This document shows positions 18,881-27,255 of a stretch of 64,000 nt of DNA, piece by piece. Both the position numbers and the translations under genes were made by a program. The first letter of the stretch is position 1. Each line of letters opens with the position of its first letter. Source of the DNA: an uncultured Paracoccaceae bacterium (GTDB lineage: Bacteria; Pseudomonadota; Alphaproteobacteria; Rhodobacterales; Rhodobacteraceae); contig CANMFL010000004.1 in the NCBI GenBank assembly GCA_947497185.1, positions 1 through 64,000 of the forward strand, read 5' to 3'. The notes below the pieces were generated by a model. The model was not told the DNA's origin. It searched no databases and saw only the letters and a program-made list of their open reading frames with translations.

Positions 18881-18894
18881 TTGATTCAGATCAA
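18881..18894. promoter_or_regulatory. FNR/FnrL-type binding site between hemF and a lipoprotein gene
   Basis: TTGATTCAGATCAA is a perfect match to TTGAT-N4-ATCAA, the Fnr/FnrL consensus. It is centred about 77 bp from the hemF start and about 39 bp from the lipoprotein ATG, so either gene could be controlled. Confidence 0.75.
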
Positions 18895-18926
18895 TCAAAG
18901 TGGTCACGAAATCGAAGGATATTCTC

Positions 18927-19310
18927 ATGCGTACCGCTTTATTTATTGTTCCCCTTCTGTTGACCGCTTGTGCGACCCCACGCGAGGCCTGCATGAACGA
19001 CGTCAACCGTGAAGTCCGTATCCTTGACGCTTTAATCGGTGAAACACGCGAAAATCTGGCCCGAGGCTTTGCGCTCGAAGAGCGCCAGCAAATCCGTACG
19101 CGGCGCACATTCTGCACTGGCCGCAATAGCGATGGTTCTCGGTTCCGTTTCCGCTGCGAGAAAACCAGCACCATCAAACGGAATGTTCCTGTCGCGATTG
19201 ATCTGAATGTTGAGCGGGCAAAACTTGTGTCGCTTGAGCAGCGTCAGGTGCAAAATATCTCGAACGCCGAATCGGGTATCGCCCAGTGCGTTGCGCTATA
19301 CCCTGAGTAA
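18927..19310 (+). CDS. Predicted lipoprotein of unknown function (127 residues)
   Basis: The signal sequence MRTALFIVPLLLTACATP has a clear lipobox (LTAC), so the mature protein should be lipid-anchored at Cys15. The mature part is Arg/Glu-rich and probably helical, with four further Cys (for example EACMND, RTFCTG, FRCEK and AQCVAL) that could form disulfides. GAAGGA precedes the ATG at 18927; the upstream in-frame ATG lacks one. Its stop abuts the stop of the convergent SDR gene. Close to an FNR box. Confidence 0.8.
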   Translation: MRTALFIVPLLLTACATPREACMNDVNREVRILDALIGETRENLARGFALEERQQIRTRRTFCTGRNSDGSRFRFRCEKTSTIKRNVPVAIDLNVERAKLVSLEQRQVQNISNAESGIAQCVALYPE

Positions 19311-20117
19311 TCAGTGCCCGGAAACGGCCGCCGGATCGATCAACGTCCGGCCACCGTCGACCGTAATAATCTGACCCGTCACAAAACCAGCCGCATCAGA
19401 AGCGAGATATTGTACCGCGTCTGCGACTTCGTTGGGGCTGGCAATCCGGTGCAACGGCGTGCTTTGCACAATTGCGGCGCGCATTTCGTCATGCTCGCGC
19501 AACGTGCCTTTCAGGCTCGCGCTCATCACCGATCCAAAGGCTACGGCGTTCACGCGAATCCGCTTTGACGCAAGCGCTACAGCCATCGACCGTGTCATCT
19601 GATCCAGTGCAGCAGAACTTACCGAATACGCTAGCAATTCAGGATGCGTGCGACGTGCCGCAATCGAGCTAAGGTTCACGATGGACCCGACAGAGGCACC
19701 TTCATCGCTCCCTTCGGCCTGTTTGATCATCCGACGTGCAACCGCTTGGGACAAGCGCAGGGCTGTCATCAGGTTTTGATCCATCAAATCTTCGACGGAT
19801 GTATCATCAACGCTCAACGGATCAGACAACAGCACCTGCCGCGACGCGTTCACCAGAATATCGACACGCTCAAACGCATCAATCGTCGCAGACAGCAGGT
19901 TCGCAATCGTCAGTTTCTGGCGCAAATCGCCCGAGAAAATGCGCGCCTTGCTGTCGTCCTCGGCATAATCGCTGACCTCGGCTTTCAGGCGGTCCTCGTC
20001 CATGTCCGCAAACACAACGTTCGCGCCCTTCTTGAGGAAGTGTTTTGCAATTGCGAGACCAACACCGTTGGCCGCACCCGTGACAATGGCGGTTTTGCCT
20101 TCGATAGCGAATGACAT
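19311..20117 (-). CDS. SDR-family protein with altered active site
   Basis: This 268-residue short-chain dehydrogenase/reductase fold has the Rossmann motif VTGAANGVGLAIA, the NAG-like VDILVNASR, and the conserved Ser in IVNLSSIAA. The catalytic YxxxK is replaced: the sequence reads AYSVSSAALDQM, with Ser where Lys is expected. The C-terminal DGGRTL is typical of classical SDRs. The ATG at 20117 follows GGAGA; an earlier TTG is not needed. It may be a non-catalytic or mechanistically altered SDR; the substrate is unknown. It is followed on the same strand by no close gene. Confidence 0.88.
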   Translation of the reverse strand: MSFAIEGKTAIVTGAANGVGLAIAKHFLKKGANVVFADMDEDRLKAEVSDYAEDDSKARIFSGDLRQKLTIANLLSATIDAFERVDILVNASRQVLLSDPLSVDDTSVEDLMDQNLMTALRLSQAVARRMIKQAEGSDEGASVGSIVNLSSIAARRTHPELLAYSVSSAALDQMTRSMAVALASKRIRVNAVAFGSVMSASLKGTLREHDEMRAAIVQSTPLHRIASPNEVADAVQYLASDAAGFVTGQIITVDGGRTLIDPAAVSGH

Positions 20118-20153
20118 CTGCAAATTCTCCGATCAGGCCATTTCGGCCTTCAT

Positions 20154-21128
20154 TCAGCGCAACGGGCGCGTGGCGTGAAACACTTTGAACGCGTTATTTT
20201 GCGCGATTTTCTCAACATTGCGGAACGCGTCATTCAAGGCTTGCTCGTAGGGCAAGTGACGGTTCGCAACCATCCAAAGCTTGCCATGCCCCGCCAACAT
20301 TTTCGCAGCAGAGGCGATAAACGTGCGCCCAAGCGACGGGTCAGCACTGCGGCCCACATGGAACGGTGGGTTCATCACGATCCCATCATAGCCCTTTGCG
20401 GGGCGATAATTTGTAGCATCTTCCCACAGAAATTTCGCACGCGGATCTTGGACATTCAGGCGGGCGCAGTTTAGCGACAACGCCTCCGCCTCAATCAAAT
20501 CAAGGCTTTGCACGCCAGCACGTTCCAAAACAGGACCGGCGAGATACCCCCAGCCGGCCCCAACATCGGCCATATGCGCAGGCAATTTCGCAGGCAGGCT
20601 TTCAATCAACAGCTTGGACCCAGCGTCAATCGCACCATCCGAAAACACGCCAGCGGTCGTAATATAACCATGATCACCTTTAGCGGGCGCAGGTGCGGTC
20701 CAATCAGCAAAGACATCCGTCGCTTCGAACCAGAAAATCCGACCATGATCCTTTGGGATCGACGGTAGATCACCCAGCGCCTTGCGACACATCTTGAAAA
20801 TACTATCGACACCATCAGTCTTAGTGCCATCAATGACGACCAGTTTCGCTTTGCTCGCAGCCTCGGCAATCATCGCTTTTGCGAGCGCCTTAGCACGCGG
20901 CAAAACCACAATCGCGGTCTCGGCCTGACCAAAATCATCGGACACGGGATAGCCCGCATTCAGCCAACCAGCCGCATCAGGTCTAAATGTATGCTGGATG
21001 TGCAGCCGGTCTTGCGGCAATTCATTCACGTCATAGTCCAAAGGTGGACGCATCAGACAAACGGGACCGTCAGGTAGCGTTAGCGAACCTTCGGTCAGGG
21101 CGGTGGACAGGCGGGAAAACGCGGACAT
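20154..21128 (-). CDS. RsmC-like class I SAM-dependent rRNA methyltransferase
   Basis: This 324-residue protein has two methyltransferase-like halves, as in RsmC/RlmG, which methylate guanine N2 in rRNA. The catalytic C-terminal half has the SAM-binding motif MADVGAGWGYLAGPVL and the target-base motif VMNPPFHVGR. The N-terminal half is degenerate. There is no strong ribosome site; it starts 24 bp after the clpS stop on the same strand, so translational coupling is plausible. The exact rRNA position (m2G1207 in E. coli) is inferred from the family. Confidence 0.85.
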   Translation of the reverse strand: MSAFSRLSTALTEGSLTLPDGPVCLMRPPLDYDVNELPQDRLHIQHTFRPDAAGWLNAGYPVSDDFGQAETAIVVLPRAKALAKAMIAEAASKAKLVVIDGTKTDGVDSIFKMCRKALGDLPSIPKDHGRIFWFEATDVFADWTAPAPAKGDHGYITTAGVFSDGAIDAGSKLLIESLPAKLPAHMADVGAGWGYLAGPVLERAGVQSLDLIEAEALSLNCARLNVQDPRAKFLWEDATNYRPAKGYDGIVMNPPFHVGRSADPSLGRTFIASAAKMLAGHGKLWMVANRHLPYEQALNDAFRNVEKIAQNNAFKVFHATRPLR

Positions 21129-21152
21129 CAGCGGCGGAGTAACGGCGAACCG

Positions 21153-21494
21153 TTATTCCTTCTCCATCGTGCATTGCAGCGGATGCTGGTGGCGTTGGGC
21201 AAAATCCATCACTTGTGCGACCTTTGTTTCTGCAATCTCGTGGCTATAGACCCCCACAACCGCGAGACCCTTTTTGTGAACTGTCAGCATTAACTCGAAC
21301 GACTGCGCGTGCGACATACCAAAGAACCGTTCCAGCACCATGACCACAAATTCCATCGGCGTGAAGTCATCGTTCAGGATCATCACCTTGTAAAGCGGCG
21401 GGCGCTTTGTCTTTGGCTTCACGTCAAGCGCGACGCCGACATCATTGTCGTCGTTGTCTTTGCGATCGGCCATTAATGTGATGTTACTCAACAT
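21153..21494 (-). CDS. clpS: ClpS, adaptor of the ClpAP protease
   Basis: ClpS delivers N-degron substrates to ClpA. The core motif [20 protein letters not shown] and the following [19 protein letters not shown] are the classical ClpS fold, with Asn/Asp residues forming the N-end-rule pocket. I placed the start at the ATG with [12 protein letters not shown]; an ATG seven codons later (21473) is a real alternative, and a TTG further upstream is unlikely. Length is about 113 residues, normal for the family. A strong inverted repeat lies just upstream. Confidence 0.93.
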   Translation of the reverse strand: MLSNITLMADRKDNDDNDVGVALDVKPKTKRPPLYKVMILNDDFTPMEFVVMVLERFFGMSHAQSFELMLTVHKKGLAVVGVYSHEIAETKVAQVMDFAQRHQHPLQCTMEKE

Positions 21495-21510
21495 GCTACG
21501 GGTGTTTCCT

Positions 21511-21531
21511 AAGGGCAATGCTATTGCCCTT
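21511..21531. promoter_or_regulatory. Inverted repeat in the clpS 5' region
   Basis: AAGGGCAAT, GCT, ATTGCCCTT: a perfect 9-bp inverted repeat with a 3-nt centre, starting 17 bp upstream of the clpS ATG. A TATATAG sequence, possibly a -10 element, abuts its far side, so the transcript may begin inside or next to a hairpin. There is no T-run, so it is not a usual terminator. Confidence 0.5.
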
Positions 21532-21817
21532 CTATATAAGACAGGTGGCGGTCAAGAAAACCCCTATGCATCGGCAAAAAAATGTTAGCGTTTCAGGCGC
21601 GGTTCGATCTCACAATCTAGCATACAATAGCTGATCTAGCGAGACCCGCCCAACCACACCACAACATCTCGCGGTGTGGCAGGATTCACACCACGAAAGT
21701 CTTTGAAAACAGTTTCTTTACCACATCGGATTTGCTGTGTTAGCGTCGTCTCAATCAATAAGGTCACCGCGTCAAAAAGTGGGACCACGAGGCAGATCAA
21801 AATAGCGAGGCAGCGAC
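21532..21817. other. Divergent promoter region between clpS and the carboxypeptidase gene
   Basis: No gene is supported. The region separates two divergent genes and probably holds both promoters. I see no recognised operator apart from the inverted repeat at its left end. Confidence 0.5.
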
Positions 21818-23311
21818 GTGGCAAGTCGTCTAAAGCAGTGCGCGTTCAGCGTAACACTCTTCTTATTATCCGTGTTGGTATCCGTCGTGGCACCAGTGCA
21901 GTCCGTAGCAGCACCTTATGCAGCGATGGTCATGGATGCGCGAACCGGCGAGGTTTTGCATTCACGCAATGCCGACACACGTTTGCACCCTGCATCACTG
22001 ACCAAAATGATGACGCTCTACATCGCATTCCAAGCGATCCAGCGCGGCGAAATCACGCTCGATACCGAAGTGCGGATTAGCTCGAACGCGGCCTCTGAAC
22101 CGCCATCGAAACTGGGCCTGCGCAGCGGACAAACGATCAAGCTGCGCTACCTTTTGCGGGCCGCCGCCGTCAAATCTGCCAATGACGCTGCCACCGCAAT
22201 TGGCGAAGCCATTGCAGGTTCAGAGGACGCATTTGCGACCCGCATGAACCGCACCGCCGCTGCGATGGGCATGACAAACACGACATTCCGCAACGCCCAC
22301 GGCCTGACCCAAAGCGGTCACATGTCGACTGCACGTGATATGACCGTGCTTGGTCGTCATGTGATCTACGACTTTCCACAGTATTATAACCTGTTTTCGC
22401 GGATCAGCGCCGATGCAGGCGTGGCTCGCGTGGCCCACACAAACCGTCGTTTCCTGAACTCCTACGAAGGTGCTGATGGCATCAAAACAGGCTACACAAA
22501 CGCTGCCGGCTTTAACCTCGTGGCATCTGCCCAACGCGGCCAAGAGCGGATCATCGCAACTGTCTTTGGCGGATCATCCACCGCCGCACGGAACGCACGG
22601 ATCGCCGAACTCATGGACATGGGCTTTCAACGCGCCCCATCCAACGTGCGTGTCAACGAACCAACACCGCCCGCAGCCAATGAATTGGTGTCTGGCAATG
22701 CGACGCCCGCAACAAACGGCGGCTCTGGGAAAACGATTCGCGTGACAGGTCTGGTCCAGGCCAGCATGCGTCCGCAGCAACGCCCCGCAGCCGACGCACC
22801 GCAGCTTGACGTGAACACCGACCTGATCGCCAGCCTTCTGGCAGAGAGCGTCGACACCGAATCAATTGATACGGCATTGAGCGAAGCACTCGGCGAAGCC
22901 GTCCTCACGGAAAGCGCCTACGAAGTCTCGCCAACCGCGGAAAGCATCGAGGTTCTAACCGCGCCAGTACCGCAAGCACGTCCCGCAGAACTGATCACCG
23001 CATCCGTACAAGGGCCATCCCAACAGATCGAAGCCACACCCGAAATCGTCACACGCATCTCAACGTCCGGCGGACGTCACTGGGGCGTGAATGTCGGACG
23101 GTATCCATCGCGCTACGCGGCGGAACGAGTGTTGCTGAAGGTAGCACTGAACGAGATGACAACGCTCGACGGGTCATTGCGCCGTGTGGTGCAACGCTCT
23201 GGTGGATTCGACGCCAACTTTATGGGACTCACCCGCGAAGGCGCTGATCTGGCCTGCCGTCGATTGCAGGCCCGCGGAACGTCCTGCTTTATGATCGGCT
23301 CTGATAGCTAA
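21818..23311 (+). CDS. D-alanyl-D-alanine carboxypeptidase with C-terminal SPOR domain
   Basis: This periplasmic serine peptidase (S11/PBP5-6 family) trims the terminal D-Ala of peptidoglycan peptides. After a signal peptide (about 1-31), the catalytic triad motifs are in order: SLTK (SxxK), SAND (SxN) and KTGYT (KTG). A long Ala/Pro/Glu-rich linker (about 265-410) precedes a C-terminal SPOR domain (about 415-490: WGVNVGRYPSRYAAERVL), which should bind denuded septal glycan. The start is GTG with GCGAGG upstream. Length 497 residues, long because of the linker and SPOR domain. It ends at a strong terminator. Confidence 0.94.
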   Translation: MASRLKQCAFSVTLFLLSVLVSVVAPVQSVAAPYAAMVMDARTGEVLHSRNADTRLHPASLTKMMTLYIAFQAIQRGEITLDTEVRISSNAASEPPSKLGLRSGQTIKLRYLLRAAAVKSANDAATAIGEAIAGSEDAFATRMNRTAAAMGMTNTTFRNAHGLTQSGHMSTARDMTVLGRHVIYDFPQYYNLFSRISADAGVARVAHTNRRFLNSYEGADGIKTGYTNAAGFNLVASAQRGQERIIATVFGGSSTAARNARIAELMDMGFQRAPSNVRVNEPTPPAANELVSGNATPATNGGSGKTIRVTGLVQASMRPQQRPAADAPQLDVNTDLIASLLAESVDTESIDTALSEALGEAVLTESAYEVSPTAESIEVLTAPVPQARPAELITASVQGPSQQIEATPEIVTRISTSGGRHWGVNVGRYPSRYAAERVLLKVALNEMTTLDGSLRRVVQRSGGFDANFMGLTREGADLACRRLQARGTSCFMIGSDS

Positions 23312-23331
23312 TCCATCCGAGAAACGTATTT

Positions 23332-23365
23332 AAAGGACGTCGCGAGAAATCGCGACGTCCTTTTT
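23332..23365 (+). terminator. Rho-independent terminator
   Basis: AAAGGACGTCGCGA, GAAA loop, TCGCGACGTCCTTT, then TTG: a 14-bp perfect stem with a tetraloop. Confidence 0.95.
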
Positions 23366-23390
23366 GTTTGTGACGTTGTGCAGTGAGTTA

Positions 23391-23406
23391 TTTTGGCGAA
23401 ATGAAG
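23391..23406 (-). repeat. Dispersed repeat family A, short copy
   Basis: Read leftward it gives CTTCATTTCGCCAAAA, the 5' core of family A. It sits between the yejF stop and the preceding terminator. Confidence 0.6.
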
Positions 23407-23419
23407 GGCGGCGCGGCGC

Positions 23420-25015
23420 TTAAATTGTGCGGCCTTCGAATGCTGCAGCCATCAAAGCGCGCGTGTACTCGGTTTGGGGCGCGTCAAAGATGGCATCGGC
23501 GTCCCCTGCCTCGACGACGTCGCCCTGTTTCATCACCATGACCTTATGCGACAACGCGCGGACGACTTTGAGGTCGTGCGAGATGAACAGGTAGGCGAGT
23601 TGGTATTTCTGTTGCAGATTGCGCAGCAGTTCGACGATCTGCACCTGCACGGTCATATCCAGCGCAGACGTGGGTTCATCCAGCACCAACAGTTTCGGGC
23701 GCAAGATCATCGCCCGCGCAATTGCGATTCGTTGCCGTTGGCCGCCTGAGAATTCGTGCGGGTAACGGTCCACCAGCGCAGGATCCAGACCGACCTCGCC
23801 CATGATCTCGGCGACCGTTTCGCGGCGATCACGGTTTGGATCAATGTCGTGAACTGTCAGCCCTTCGGCGATGATCTGGGCGACGGTCATGCGCGGCGAC
23901 AGCGAACCATACGGGTCTTGGAACACGATCTGCATCGCGTTGCGCAACGGGCGCATCTGCTTTTGATTCAGTTCGTGGATCTCTTTGCCTTGAAACGTGA
24001 TCGCCCCTTCCGACCGGATCAATCGCATGATCGCAAGGGCAAGCGTCGTTTTTCCCGATCCGGATTCACCAACCACGCCGACCGTTTCGCCAGCGCGCAC
24101 CGTTAGGGTCGCGTTGTTCACCGCTTTGATATGGCCCGCAGTACGTTTCAGCAGGCCGCGATGGATCGGGAACCAAATTTTGACAGCATCAGTTTCCAGC
24201 ACAACAGGCGCTTCAGCGGGCACGGGCAATGGTGTGCCGGTCGATTCGGCAGCGAGCAGCATTTGCGTATAGGGATGCTGCGGATTGCTGAAAATCTCGG
24301 CCGTGGGGCCAGTTTCTACAATCTCGCCGCTCTTCATCACACACACGCGATCCGCGATTTTGCGGACAATCGTAAGGTCATGGGTGATGAACAGCAGACT
24401 CATCCCTTTGCTTTGCTTCAACTCGGCAAGCAGGTCCAAAATCTGTGCTTGGATCGTGACATCAAGCGCGGTTGTCGGTTCATCCGCGATCAGCAATTCA
24501 GGATCATTTGCAAGGGCCATCGCGATCATCACACGTTGACGCTGTCCACCAGATAGCTGATGCGGATAGGCCCCCAGCCTGTTTTCCGCGTCGCGAATGC
24601 CAACTTGGTTCAACAGTTGCACAATCTTATTCGTGACCGCGGCCCCGCGCAGCCCTTGGTGTAGTTCAATCGACTCGGCCAGCTGCTTTTCCAGCGTATG
24701 CAGCGGATTCAAAGACGTCATAGGCTCTTGAAAGATAAAGCTAATGTCGTTGCCGCGCACCCGCCGCAGATCGGCTTCAGGCGCATCAACCATTTGCGTG
24801 CCATTATACGTGATCGAGCCGTCAACATGCGCGCTATCGCCTAGCAGCTGCACCGTGGAAAGCGCCGTCACCGACTTGCCCGACCCGGATTCACCAACAA
24901 TCGCAACGGTCTCGCCCTTGTGGACCTGAAACGACACATCGCGCACCGCGTGGGTTGTTTCCCCGTCTTGGCGAAATCGGACATTCAGCTTTTGGACATC
25001 AAGCAAGGCGGTCAT
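23420..25015 (-). CDS. yejF: Peptide ABC transporter, fused ATP-binding protein (YejF type)
   Basis: This 531-residue cytosolic ATPase contains two ABC domains in tandem, as in YejF. Each half has a Walker A motif (GESGSGKS and GESGSGKT), an ABC signature (LSGGQRQR and FSGGQRQR) and a Walker B ([12 protein letters not shown] and [12 protein letters not shown]). It powers uptake of oligopeptides or microcin-C-like compounds with YejA, YejB and YejE. Its ATG overlaps the yejE stop by 4 bp. It is the last gene of yejABEF. Confidence 0.95.
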   Translation of the reverse strand: MTALLDVQKLNVRFRQDGETTHAVRDVSFQVHKGETVAIVGESGSGKSVTALSTVQLLGDSAHVDGSITYNGTQMVDAPEADLRRVRGNDISFIFQEPMTSLNPLHTLEKQLAESIELHQGLRGAAVTNKIVQLLNQVGIRDAENRLGAYPHQLSGGQRQRVMIAMALANDPELLIADEPTTALDVTIQAQILDLLAELKQSKGMSLLFITHDLTIVRKIADRVCVMKSGEIVETGPTAEIFSNPQHPYTQMLLAAESTGTPLPVPAEAPVVLETDAVKIWFPIHRGLLKRTAGHIKAVNNATLTVRAGETVGVVGESGSGKTTLALAIMRLIRSEGAITFQGKEIHELNQKQMRPLRNAMQIVFQDPYGSLSPRMTVAQIIAEGLTVHDIDPNRDRRETVAEIMGEVGLDPALVDRYPHEFSGGQRQRIAIARAMILRPKLLVLDEPTSALDMTVQVQIVELLRNLQQKYQLAYLFISHDLKVVRALSHKVMVMKQGDVVEAGDADAIFDAPQTEYTRALMAAAFEGRTI

Positions 25016-26154
25016 GAAAAGGTCTTTCGCGGATCAAACGCGTCGCGGACGCCTTCGAAAATGAACACCAGCAACGACAACATCACCGCGAAGGTGGTGA
25101 AGGCGGTAAAGCCGAGCCATGGTGCTTGCAGGTTTTGTTTCGCTTGCAACGTTAGCTCGCCCAAGGATGGCGCGGACGACGGCAAACCAAACCCGAGGAA
25201 GTCCAGAGAGGCGAGCCCGCCAATCGCACCGGTTACAAGAAACGGCAGCATCGTGACGGTCGCGACCATCGCGTTTGGCAACATGTGGCGGAACATGATC
25301 GTGCGATCGGACACGCCTAACGCCTTGGCCGCGCGGACATATTCGAAATTACGGGCGCGTAGGAATTCGGCCCGCACCAGCCCGACCAAAGCAGGCCAGC
25401 CGAACAAAATGGTCAGGAACACAAGCAGCCAGAAACTTCGCCCGACAATCGCGAACACGATGATAATCACGTATAGCGACGGCATTCCGGTCCAAATCTC
25501 GATGAAACGTTGAAAAATCAGGTCAGTCCAACCGCCAAAGTACCCCTGCACAGCGCCTGCAAGGATGCCGATTAACGATGATCCAATCGTGACCATGCCC
25601 GCAAACAGGATCGACAGACGGAACCCGTAAATAATCCGCGCTGCAACATCGCGTTTGGTGTCATCAGTGCCGAGGATATTGGTGTCAGACGGTGGCGCAG
25701 GTGCGACGCCGCGCACGTCTACAATCGTGTTGTAAGAATACGGGATCGGCGGCCAAATCGTCCAGCCTTTTGCGAACCCGTCAATGTCGGGCTTGCCACC
25801 GCTTTCCACCATTTCAAGCAGCCCGTCGGGATCGTCAAAGCAATCCTCCAGCCCGCCCGTCGCGATCAGGCACTTCACCTCGACATCGCCGTAAACCGCC
25901 TCTGTGGGGAAATCGCCGCCAAAGTCACGCTCTGAATAGAACGTCATGATCGGCATTCGCAATTCGCCGCGGTAGGACACGAGGATTGGTTTGTCGTTCG
26001 CGATAAATTCGGCAAACAAGGACAAAATAAACAGTGTCGAAAATATCCATAACGACCAAACCGCACGCCTGTTGCGTTTGAAATTCCGCCAGCGACGCTG
26101 GTTGAGCGGCGACAGAAACTTGCGTTTCGGCTTTGCGATTGCTTGTGTAGTCAT
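25012..26154 (-). CDS. yejE: Peptide ABC transporter permease (YejE type)
   Basis: This 380-residue inner-membrane permease has an N-terminal helix (about 30-50), a long periplasmic insert, and a C-terminal block of membrane helices with the DppC-type EAA loop (about 285-300: RAAKALGVSDRTIMFRHMLP). It pairs with YejB to form the channel. GAGGGGC precedes the ATG, which follows the yejB stop directly. Length and layout match YejE. Confidence 0.94.
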   Translation of the reverse strand: MTTQAIAKPKRKFLSPLNQRRWRNFKRNRRAVWSLWIFSTLFILSLFAEFIANDKPILVSYRGELRMPIMTFYSERDFGGDFPTEAVYGDVEVKCLIATGGLEDCFDDPDGLLEMVESGGKPDIDGFAKGWTIWPPIPYSYNTIVDVRGVAPAPPSDTNILGTDDTKRDVAARIIYGFRLSILFAGMVTIGSSLIGILAGAVQGYFGGWTDLIFQRFIEIWTGMPSLYVIIIVFAIVGRSFWLLVFLTILFGWPALVGLVRAEFLRARNFEYVRAAKALGVSDRTIMFRHMLPNAMVATVTMLPFLVTGAIGGLASLDFLGFGLPSSAPSLGELTLQAKQNLQAPWLGFTAFTTFAVMLSLLVFIFEGVRDAFDPRKTFS

Positions 26155-27234
26155 CTAACCGCGCCCCTCAAAATCAATGCGTGGGTCGATAAAGACATAG
26201 GTAATATCCGTTAAAATCCCCACGACCAGCCCCATCAGCGAGAACGCGAATAGCGTGCCAAACACGACTGGATAGTCGCGGGCAACTGCGGCCTCGAACC
26301 CGAGACGCCCTAAGCCATCTAGCGAGAACAGCGTTTCGATAATCAAAGAACCGCCAAAGAAAACGCTGATGAACAACGCCGGAAAGCCTGAAATCACAAT
26401 CAGCATCGCGTTGCGGAAAACATGACCGTAAAGCACCTTTTTCTCGGACAAACCTTTTGCCTTGGCGGTGATCACATACTGTTTTTTGATCTCGTCGAGA
26501 AAGCTGTTTTTGGTGAGCAAAGTCAGCGTCGCAAAGGCGGAAATCGTGGACGCCAAAACAGGCAATGTGATGTGCCAGAAATAGTCCAACACCTTGCCAA
26601 TCATCGACAGGTCTTCAAAGTTCGCAGAGGTGAGACCGCGTAGCGGGAACAGGCGATAGTACGATCCGCCCGCGAACAAAACGATCAGCAAGATCGCGAA
26701 CAAAAACCCCGGTATAGCATAGGCCACCACAATCGCGGCTGATGTCGCAGTGTCGAACCGCGATCCGTCGCGCACGGCCTTTTTGATCCCCAGCGGGATC
26801 GACACGGCGTAGGCGATCAGCGTGGACCATAGGCCCAGCGTGATCGACACCGGCATCTTTTCCAAGATCAGATCAACCACGGAAATCGATCTAAAATAGC
26901 TCTCGCCAAAATCAAACCGGATGTAATTCCACATCATGTTCAAAAACCGCTCTAGCGGCGGCTTATCGAAACCGAACTGACGTTCGAGGTCTGCGATAAA
27001 ATCTTTCGACAGACCACTGGCCCCCGGATATGCGCTATCCTCTTGGCCGCCCACATTCGCGTCACCACCACCACCAGCGATGGATTCGAACACGTCACCG
27101 CCGCCTTCCATACGGGCAATGATTGTCTCAATCGGCCCACCGGGGACAAATTGGGTCAGTGCAAAGTTCAGGATCATAATCCCCAGCAAAGTGGGGATCA
27201 CCAGCAACAGCCTGCGAAGGATATACGCGCCCAT
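26155..27234 (-). CDS. yejB: Peptide ABC transporter permease (YejB type)
   Basis: This 359-residue DppB-type permease starts with the usual first helix ([18 protein letters not shown]) followed by VPGGPIE. It has the extended Gly-rich periplasmic segment (about residues 42-70) that marks YejB. The EAA-type loop [20 protein letters not shown] lies near residue 255. AAGGAAG precedes the ATG. It sits between yejA and yejE in the operon. Confidence 0.94.
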   Translation of the reverse strand: MGAYILRRLLLVIPTLLGIMILNFALTQFVPGGPIETIIARMEGGGDVFESIAGGGGDANVGGQEDSAYPGASGLSKDFIADLERQFGFDKPPLERFLNMMWNYIRFDFGESYFRSISVVDLILEKMPVSITLGLWSTLIAYAVSIPLGIKKAVRDGSRFDTATSAAIVVAYAIPGFLFAILLIVLFAGGSYYRLFPLRGLTSANFEDLSMIGKVLDYFWHITLPVLASTISAFATLTLLTKNSFLDEIKKQYVITAKAKGLSEKKVLYGHVFRNAMLIVISGFPALFISVFFGGSLIIETLFSLDGLGRLGFEAAVARDYPVVFGTLFAFSLMGLVVGILTDITYVFIDPRIDFEGRG

Positions 27235-27255
27235 GAGGTCTTCCTTTTGGGCCGC

